Source: Actinomycetes bacterium (GTDB lineage Bacteria > Actinomycetota > Humimicrobiia > Humimicrobiales > Humimicrobiaceae). From it: a stretch of DNA of 11,838 nt. Each line of letters opens with the position of its first letter. Position 1 is the first letter of the stretch. The stretch is taken from positions 1 through 11,838 of the forward strand of contig JAUVXY010000033.1 in assembly GCA_030603375.1 (NCBI GenBank), read 5' to 3'. The notes beneath the pieces were generated by a model. The model ran no database searches. It saw only the letters and a program-made list of their open reading frames with translations, and was not told the DNA's origin. Below, in pieces: positions 8,033-11,838 of the stretch. A program made the position numbers and the translations under genes.

Positions 8033-8656
8033 ATGAAAAATAAAATAATGGTAATAAATATAGTACTGATTGTGTGCATAGCAGTTGGTATCTTCTTTAC
8101 TATTAAATATGATGTTATCCGAAAAATTGAAAATGCTATAAATCAACAAGTAGTGCAAAATAAATCCGATTCCAATAAAGAAGCAGAACAGGAAGATTTG
8201 ATTTATGAAACTTCCCTGGATAAAGACGGGAATGAAGTGGCAGTTAAAATGAGAAAAATTATAGTTCTTGATGAAGAAGGAAATGAAGTGGAATTTTGGG
8301 AAGATACAGCAGAGCATAAAATAATATCTGATTATATGTATAAAGGGGTAGTAGAGAAAATTGAAGGCAATAAAATTTATTTTACAGTAGATATGAAAGT
8401 TAAGGACGGGACCGAACATGTTTTTGAAAATATCAAAGATTACCAGATTATTTTTGACATTGATTCTTATAATTTAGAATCTGATCCTTATGTAGAATAT
8501 TCTGCAGGCGACTTTCTGTGTTTTAATGGTAAAGACTTTTTTAGCGCTGATGAACTAAAGTTTCTGGTAGGCAAATATTTGAGGGTCCAGGACGTTATGT
8601 TTGAGGACAGCCATGTAGGCAAAACTTACAGGGAGCTTTGTTTTTATCTAAAGTGA
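8033..8656 (+). CDS. Single-pass membrane protein with beta-rich extracytoplasmic domain, unknown function
   Basis: Predicted 207-aa protein with an N-terminal membrane anchor (about 5-24), a lysine- and glutamate-rich stalk (about 36-60) and an outside domain of alternating charged and hydrophobic residues. Around residues 103-120 (MYKGVVEKIEGNKIYFTV) the pattern looks like two beta strands of a small barrel, and the C-terminus is likewise strand-like. No catalytic motif is visible. AAAGGAAA lies a few nt before the ATG, and the TGA stop overlaps the strong SD of the next gene, which implies coupled expression with the repeat protein. Possible roles are an anchor or assembly factor for the pilus or for the secreted neighbour. 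I do not recognise the family. Confidence 0.6.
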   Translation: MKNKIMVINIVLIVCIAVGIFFTIKYDVIRKIENAINQQVVQNKSDSNKEAEQEDLIYETSLDKDGNEVAVKMRKIIVLDEEGNEVEFWEDTAEHKIISDYMYKGVVEKIEGNKIYFTVDMKVKDGTEHVFENIKDYQIIFDIDSYNLESDPYVEYSAGDFLCFNGKDFFSADELKFLVGKYLRVQDVMFEDSHVGKTYRELCFYLK

Positions 8657-8666
8657 GGAGGTTTTT

Positions 8667-9926
8667 ATGAAGAAAAGAAAGTTATTTTCTACACTAACAG
8701 TATTTTTATTTATATTTATATCCGTAACTTTTTTAACACCCCAGTATCTAAATGCAGAAACCCGGAAGTTCTGGATTGATACGTCGCACTGGGAGACTAG
8801 CAAAGAGTGGGTAAGTAGTGGATACTGGCAAGTAACTCCAAGACAAAGATGGGTTGATACTTCCTATACGGTTACCCAGGGCTTCTGGCAGGACTATACG
8901 GAAAAGGTCTGGGTTACAAGTGGATACTGGAGTAGTTACTGGGTTGATACTTCGCACTGGACGTGGGTAAGTAGCGGATATTGGAAGAGTAAGTGGGTTG
9001 ATACGTCGCACTGGGAGACTAGATACAGATATGTTAACAGGTGGGTCTCCTGCAATAAAGTATTTCTATATGGTACCAATAGCTACGGCTGGAGTGTTTA
9101 CAGCTTTGCTTCTAAATATAAAGGACGCTACGAAGGTACAATTAGCGGAAAAAGATATAGGTATCGTAAATATGTAATAGACTACAGACCTTCCTATGGC
9201 GGAAGAGTTTATGCAATAAGATATGAATGTTATCAAGTTTTAAAGAATGCAGTAGAGTCTTACCGGGTCTGGATAAGCAGTGGATACTGGAGTAGAAAGT
9301 GGGTTGATACCTCGCATTGGACGTGGATAAGCAGTGGATACTGGAAGAGTAAGTGGGTTGATACGTCGCACTGGGAGAATGTAGCCAAGGGAAGATGGGT
9401 TGATACTTCTTATACTGTCTCTCAGGGATACTGGGAGAATTATACGGAAACTGTCTGGGTTGATACTTCACACTGGGGAACAAGAGAAGAATGGGTTAGT
9501 GAAGGGCACTGGGTTGAAGCAGAACTAAATCCTAAAGGAAAGGTACTGCATACTGACAGGTGGAATGAAAATAGGATTAGCTACAACCTTTCAAAAACCG
9601 GAAGTCCTGATGATCCAAGAGGCTATGAGATATTTTTCAATGGTGAAAGATTTGTACTGGAGGCTGAAACCGCTGGAGATTTTGATCCGGAATCTATCCA
9701 CGTAGAATTTTTAGGGACTGGATTTGAAACGGATCTCACTTATACAGGAAATAGCACATGGGAAGGTTATATCTGGGACACCTCTTTTATTAATTTTCAC
9801 GATAGAGATTGTGTTTTTAAATTTACTTCCTCCTATGATTATGAGGGAGATAAGTTTGAAATAGATGATGAGGTAACGGTATATATTGTGCGTGATTATT
9901 ATTGGCGGCTTCACAGGGGATTTTAG
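8667..9926 (+). CDS. Secreted tryptophan-rich repeat protein (WVDTSHW/WVSSGYW repeats)
   Basis: Predicted 419-aa exported protein. Residues 1-30 form a signal peptide (basic MKKRK, hydrophobic core, likely cleavage after LNA). Residues 36-282 contain six W[VI]DTSHW motifs (at 36, 92, 110, 212, 230 and 264), two WVDTSYT motifs (62, 244) and six W[VI]xxG[YH]W motifs (48, 82, 100, 202, 220 and 276). They fall in mirror order around a non-repeat insert (about 117-200) that carries Cys129 and Cys188. Residues about 285-419 form a non-repeat C-terminal domain whose strand-like segments (YEIFFNGERFVL, FEIDDEVTVYIV) suggest an Ig-like fold. There is no LPxTG motif or C-terminal membrane helix. The SD GAGGAGG lies 5 nt before the ATG, the strongest in the window. 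The regular aromatic repeats suggest a cell-wall, glycan or surface-adhesion role, possibly linked to the pilus; this is inference. Confidence 0.85.
   Translation: MKKRKLFSTLTVFLFIFISVTFLTPQYLNAETRKFWIDTSHWETSKEWVSSGYWQVTPRQRWVDTSYTVTQGFWQDYTEKVWVTSGYWSSYWVDTSHWTWVSSGYWKSKWVDTSHWETRYRYVNRWVSCNKVFLYGTNSYGWSVYSFASKYKGRYEGTISGKRYRYRKYVIDYRPSYGGRVYAIRYECYQVLKNAVESYRVWISSGYWSRKWVDTSHWTWISSGYWKSKWVDTSHWENVAKGRWVDTSYTVSQGYWENYTETVWVDTSHWGTREEWVSEGHWVEAELNPKGKVLHTDRWNENRISYNLSKTGSPDDPRGYEIFFNGERFVLEAETAGDFDPESIHVEFLGTGFETDLTYTGNSTWEGYIWDTSFINFHDRDCVFKFTSSYDYEGDKFEIDDEVTVYIVRDYYWRLHRGF
8851..8911 (+). repeat. Direct repeat encoding WVDTSYTV..QG[FY]W..YTE.VW, first copy
   Basis: This stretch encodes residues about 62-82 and recurs at 9397-9457 (offset 546 bp, 182 codons). 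Together with the 54-bp units it forms the mirror-ordered repeat array of the secreted Trp-rich protein. Confidence 0.8.
8910..9017 (+). repeat. Two tandem 54-bp repeat units, first copy of a 108-bp duplicated block
   Basis: Two 54-bp units (8910-8963, 8964-9017) encode W-V-x-S-G-Y-W...W-V-D-T-S-H-W twice. The whole 108-bp block recurs at exactly +360 bp (9270-9377) inside the same gene. By eye 13 of 108 positions differ, and 37 bp (8982-9018 versus 9342-9378) are identical. Confidence 0.9.
9270..9377 (+). repeat. Two tandem 54-bp repeat units, second copy of the 108-bp block
   Basis: Direct repeat of 8910-9017, offset by 360 bp (120 codons). Six of the differences after the first 35 bases change codons little or not at all (for example ACTTCGCAC to ACCTCGCAT), which suggests selection on the protein sequence or recent partial homogenisation. 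Confidence 0.9.
9397..9457 (+). repeat. Direct repeat encoding WVDTSYTV..QG[FY]W..YTE.VW, second copy
   Basis: Second copy of the stretch at 8851-8911, encoding residues about 244-264. It keeps the WVDTSYTV core and the YTE-x-VW end but differs in the middle and at third codon positions. Confidence 0.8.
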
Positions 9927-9950
9927 GCAGTAGAAGATCTGTAAAATAAG

Positions 9951-10496
9951 ATGGGAGTATCTACTGAAATGAAAAAAGGTAAGAAAATAGATATAGTGTA
10001 CTGTATAGAATGTGGGAAGACTACTGTCACAGAAGCTGCTATATGTCCTAATTGCAGGGTTCAGGTAAGAGTGCTTAAAGTGTCTGCCAAAACATTATCT
10101 GCTGGCACTAAACCGTTTTACACTGGAGAAGCTCTTTTATTAGAAGAAGGGAGAAGACAGTTAGGGGGAGCAGGGTTATTTTACTGGTTTGTAGTTATTT
10201 TTACTCATTTAATTATTCTTCTTTCTATGTTTTTAATCCTTCTTAAGCCGCAGGGAGAAACTTCCACTGTGGGCAGTATTGCTCAGTTTATATTTTTACC
10301 AGTATTTGTTTTTGCTATATTTTATTTCATTAATATAATTTCTCTGGCAGCAATTATTAAAAGAAAATTCTCTTATTCCTTTTACCATAGCTATTCTTGC
10401 CGTAACCATGTTTTTTTCCTATTGGTACCAAAACTAGAGCAAATCTTTATAAAAAGAATTAATCACCCTTTAGCTAAAGGGTATTTGGTGACTTAA
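9951..10496 (+). CDS. Zinc-ribbon membrane protein, unknown function
   Basis: Predicted 181-aa protein with a zinc ribbon at its N-terminus (CIEC at 18-21 and CPNC at 32-35) and two membrane helices (about 76-98 and 110-136). The zinc ribbon probably faces the cytoplasm, and a basic C-terminal tail follows the second helix. The listed ATG has no good ribosome binding site; the ATG at 9969 (Met7, MKKGKK) has GGGAG 11 nt upstream and may be the true start, giving 175 residues. Its last codons contain a perfect palindrome that could act on the next gene, and its stop directly abuts the rep ATG. Proteins of this layout occur widely in Firmicutes without assigned roles. Whether it belongs to the pilus group or the replication group is unclear. 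Confidence 0.65.
   Translation: MGVSTEMKKGKKIDIVYCIECGKTTVTEAAICPNCRVQVRVLKVSAKTLSAGTKPFYTGEALLLEEGRRQLGGAGLFYWFVVIFTHLIILLSMFLILLKPQGETSTVGSIAQFIFLPVFVFAIFYFINIISLAAIIKRKFSYSFYHSYSCRNHVFFLLVPKLEQIFIKRINHPLAKGYLVT
10334..10339 (+). promoter_or_regulatory. Candidate sigma-A-type promoter for rep (-10 box)
   Basis: A perfect TATAAT lies 16 bp after TTGCTA (10312-10317, 4 of 6 matches to the -35 consensus), inside the zinc-ribbon membrane gene. A transcript would begin near 10346 and carry the palindrome at 10465-10482 in its leader before rep. Such matches arise by chance in AT-rich DNA, so support is weak. Confidence 0.3.
10465..10482 (+). promoter_or_regulatory. Perfect 18-bp palindrome just upstream of rep
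   Basis: ACCCTTTAGCTAAAGGGT equals its own reverse complement. It ends 14 nt before the rep ATG and overlaps the last codons of the preceding gene. In RNA it can fold as a 7-bp stem with an AGCT loop. TCACC (10463-10467) can instead pair with the rep ribosome binding site GGTGA (10487-10491). It could be a protein operator or a translational switch for rep. There is no following T-run, so it is not an intrinsic terminator. Confidence 0.5.
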
Positions 10497-11423
10497 ATGA
10501 ACAAAAAAATAATGCTAAAAGACAAAAGAATTAAAAGCCAGAAAAGGAAAACAAAAGATAATTTTTTCTTATCCTCCAGGAAGAGTTCATCTTTTAAAAA
10601 ACAGATTGAGGGAAAATTAGTATCTATTGAAATTCAAAAAGAATATGATATTTTTAAGCGTTCGTGGGAAGAGCGTATTTTTGTAAAACTTTATATAGAA
10701 GCTCGAACCTCAGGTCTTCTAAGGAAAATCAGTGATCGTGACTGGAAAACACTCTGCGTACTGGCCACTTTTATGGATAAAGAAGGCGACTGCTACCCAA
10801 GCCAGAGAGCAATTGCTAGAGCCCTGGGAGTAAGCAGGCAGATGGCTAATGAGCGCATCCAGAGTTTAGTTAAGTTTCGCTTTAAAGACAAGCCTGTTTT
10901 ATTAATTAAAAAAGTTAGAAGATCAACACCAAAAGGCGGAAGATGGGATAATAATCAATACAGGATTCTACCTATTTCAAACTTAAAAGTATTTAGAGGT
11001 CCTGGTGAAAAAGGTCAAACCAATACAGAAGAAAAGCCTGTGTCAAGTTTTCTTGACACAGGGCCTATGTCAAGAATCCCTGACACAGGAAAACTTGACA
11101 CTAACTATAACCATGCGTTAAACAATAACCAATTAAATAACGTTAACGAGAATGCTTTTTATAAAAAGAAGAAAAGAACGCAACAAAAAGAACTTCTATC
11201 ACAAGACCTAGCAGACCGGCTAGGTGATGATCACTCACTAGGATTTTATAGAAGAGTTGTTGACAAAATGCCAGAAAATTTAATATATCAAACTCTAAGT
11301 GAGGTAAAAGATACATTTCTTATGGGCAGACTAAGAAAAAGCAAAGGTGCTCTATTTAATAAAATTATCCAGGATAAAGCTATAAAAAACAGTATTGATT
11401 TAGGTATAAAAAAAAGGAAGTGA
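10497..11423 (+). CDS. Plasmid replication-initiator-like protein with winged helix-turn-helix
   Basis: Predicted 308-aa cytoplasmic DNA-binding protein. After a strongly basic N-terminus (1-40) comes a helix-turn-helix domain of the HTH_36 type at about 80-160. The pattern CYPSQRAIARALGVSRQMAN (99-118) is the classic turn and recognition helix, and KKVRRSTPKGGRWDNNQYRI forms the wing. A disordered, Asn-rich linker (about 165-225) includes the DTG repeats encoded by the inverted-repeat cluster. The C-terminal domain (about 235-300, with LGFYRRVVDKMPE and SKGALFNKI) resembles that of plasmid Rep proteins that pair an HTH with a helical domain. Its place directly before parA supports a Rep role. 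The SD is GGTGA (10487-10491), 5 nt before the ATG. It could instead be a transcription regulator of the rep-par module; the embedded repeats favour an initiator. Confidence 0.7.
   Translation: MNKKIMLKDKRIKSQKRKTKDNFFLSSRKSSSFKKQIEGKLVSIEIQKEYDIFKRSWEERIFVKLYIEARTSGLLRKISDRDWKTLCVLATFMDKEGDCYPSQRAIARALGVSRQMANERIQSLVKFRFKDKPVLLIKKVRRSTPKGGRWDNNQYRILPISNLKVFRGPGEKGQTNTEEKPVSSFLDTGPMSRIPDTGKLDTNYNHALNNNQLNNVNENAFYKKKKRTQQKELLSQDLADRLGDDHSLGFYRRVVDKMPENLIYQTLSEVKDTFLMGRLRKSKGALFNKIIQDKAIKNSIDLGIKKRK
11037..11102 (+). repeat. Iteron-like inverted repeats inside rep (candidate origin or centromere)
   Basis: A perfect inverted repeat, CCTGTGTCAAG/CTTGACACAGG with a TTTT spacer (11037-11062), is followed by CCTATGTCAAG (11064-11074), CCTGACACAGG (11079-11089) and CTTGACACT (11094-11102). 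This makes five half-sites of a TGTCAAG core, spaced about 11, 16, 11 and 15 bp between core centres. They lie in the linker-coding part of rep. Origins within the rep gene are known for lambda O and for RepA_N-type plasmids, so an origin is a reasonable inference; a ParB-type site is the alternative. Confidence 0.6.
11206..11242 (+). repeat. Secondary dyad cluster in the 3' half of rep
   Basis: ACCTAGC (11206-11212) and GCTAGGT (11219-11225) are perfect inverted arms 6 bp apart. GTGAT-G-ATCAC (11224-11234) follows at once, and another CTAGG lies at 11238-11242. It could be an accessory binding site for Rep or ParB, or chance within coding sequence. Confidence 0.3.
11260..11289 (+). promoter_or_regulatory. 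Candidate promoter for parA inside rep
   Basis: A perfect TTGACA (11260-11265) is followed 18 bp later by TATATC (11284-11289, 4 of 6 matches to TATAAT), about 140 bp before the parA start. This might let parA be expressed apart from rep. The evidence is consensus match only. Confidence 0.25.
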
Positions 11424-11427
11424 TAAA

Positions 11428-11838
11428 GTGGAAAAAATAATTGCTATAGCAAACCAAAAAGGCGGGGTTGGAAAAACTACAACCGCGCTAAATCTGGGGG
11501 CTGCTATAGCCGAAAAAGGATATAAGGTACTTTTAGTAGATTGTGACCCCCAGGCCTCCCTTACTATATGCATTGGGGTTGATATTAAAAATTTAGAAAA
11601 ATCTTTATATGAGGCAATAAATAGAGAAAGCAACGACGAAGATTTAAACGCTGGCGAAATTATACTTAAAACAAAAATTAAAAATGTAGATCTTGTTCCT
11701 TCAAACATCGATCTTTCAAAAGCAGAAATTGAACTTATGAATATGCTGGATAGGGAAAGAGTCTTAAAACACATTCTAGGCCCTCTTAAAAATATTTACG
11801 ACTATATCTTAATCGACTGTCCACCCAGCCTGGGAATT
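11428..11838 (+). CDS. parA: ParA/Soj-family partition ATPase (partial, runs off the window)
   Basis: The first 137 residues of a canonical ParA, the ATPase that moves or separates plasmid copies together with ParB and a centromere site. It carries an intact deviant Walker A, KGGVGKTT (11-18), the Walker A' segment LLVDCDPQAS (about 35-44), and the Walker B segment ILIDCPPS near the window end. Both P-loop lysines are present, unlike in the two TadZ-like proteins upstream. The start is GTG, with GGAAG (11416-11420) 7 nt upstream, 4 nt after the rep stop codon. The protein has no N-terminal DNA-binding domain, so it is a short, chromosomal/type Ib-like ParA. A parB gene would be expected next, beyond the window. 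Confidence 0.93.
   Translation, partial: MEKIIAIANQKGGVGKTTTALNLGAAIAEKGYKVLLVDCDPQASLTICIGVDIKNLEKSLYEAINRESNDEDLNAGEIILKTKIKNVDLVPSNIDLSKAEIELMNMLDRERVLKHILGPLKNIYDYILIDCPPSLGI

Noticed and set aside
7901..8419. Long antisense open frame of 172 codons
   Set aside because: Its product is an implausible Phe-, Tyr- and Ile-rich string opposite two well-supported + strand genes and has no ribosome binding site of note.
8454..8473. Perfect TTGACA and perfect TATAAT close together
   Set aside because: Only 8 bp separate the two boxes, far below the 16-18 bp needed for a promoter, and they lie inside a coding region.
9142..9483. Antisense open frame opposite the Trp repeats
   Set aside because: Its repeats simply mirror the repeat DNA of the sense gene, and the sense strand has a signal peptide and the best SD in the window.
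10465..10482. Palindrome before rep as an intrinsic terminator
   Set aside because: No T-run follows on either strand, and the next gene starts 14 nt later in the same direction.
11365..11373. DnaA-box-like TTATCCAGG near the end of rep
   Set aside because: It matches TTATCCACA at only 7 of 9 positions, and no second box was seen near it.

Overview
The window looks like part of a plasmid, or an integrated plasmid-like element, from a low-GC Gram-positive-type bacterium, most plausibly a Clostridia-class Firmicute. The basis is AT-rich DNA, AGA/AGG-rich codon use, AGGAGG-type ribosome binding sites, a TTG and a GTG start, and a Rep-ParA module of the kind seen on Firmicute plasmids. I cannot name the species. 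Every supported gene lies on the + strand. Genes are packed tightly, with ATGA overlaps or gaps under about 45 bp. I saw no intrinsic terminator, tRNA, rRNA, CRISPR array or insertion sequence.

Region 1 (23-7572) is a divergent Tad-type (Flp pilus-like) assembly cluster. In order it holds a TadZ/CpaE-like protein, a CpaB/RcpC-like SAF-domain membrane protein, a second TadZ/CpaE-like protein, a TadA/CpaF secretion ATPase, TadB-like and TadC-like membrane platform proteins, and three short proteins (48, 137 and 178 aa). The three short proteins share a nearly identical hydrophobic N-terminus and look like pilin or pseudopilin subunits. No secretin and no prepilin peptidase lie in the window. 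The cluster may be an adhesion pilus or a mating pilus for transfer of the element; the sequence alone does not decide this.

Region 2 (7578-10496) holds accessory genes in the same direction: a cysteine-rich zinc-binding-like protein, a single-pass membrane protein, a secreted tryptophan-rich repeat protein built from WVDTSHW and WVSSGYW motifs in mirror order, and a zinc-ribbon membrane protein. Their position suggests they belong to the pilus or cell-surface system, but none has a recognised function.

Region 3 (10497-11838) is the replication and partition module: a Rep-like protein with a winged helix-turn-helix domain, then the start of a canonical ParA that runs off the window. A cluster of TGTCAAG/CTTGACA half-sites, including a perfect 11-bp inverted repeat, sits inside the linker-coding part of rep and is the best candidate for the replication origin or a centromere-like site. 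A perfect 18-bp palindrome lies just before rep, next to its ribosome binding site, and may control rep expression.

The most interesting points are the plasmid-linked Tad machine with two ParA-fold proteins that have lost their P-loop lysines, the three pilin-like genes sharing one N-terminal cassette, the mirror-symmetric Trp-repeat surface protein, and the origin-like repeats embedded in rep.
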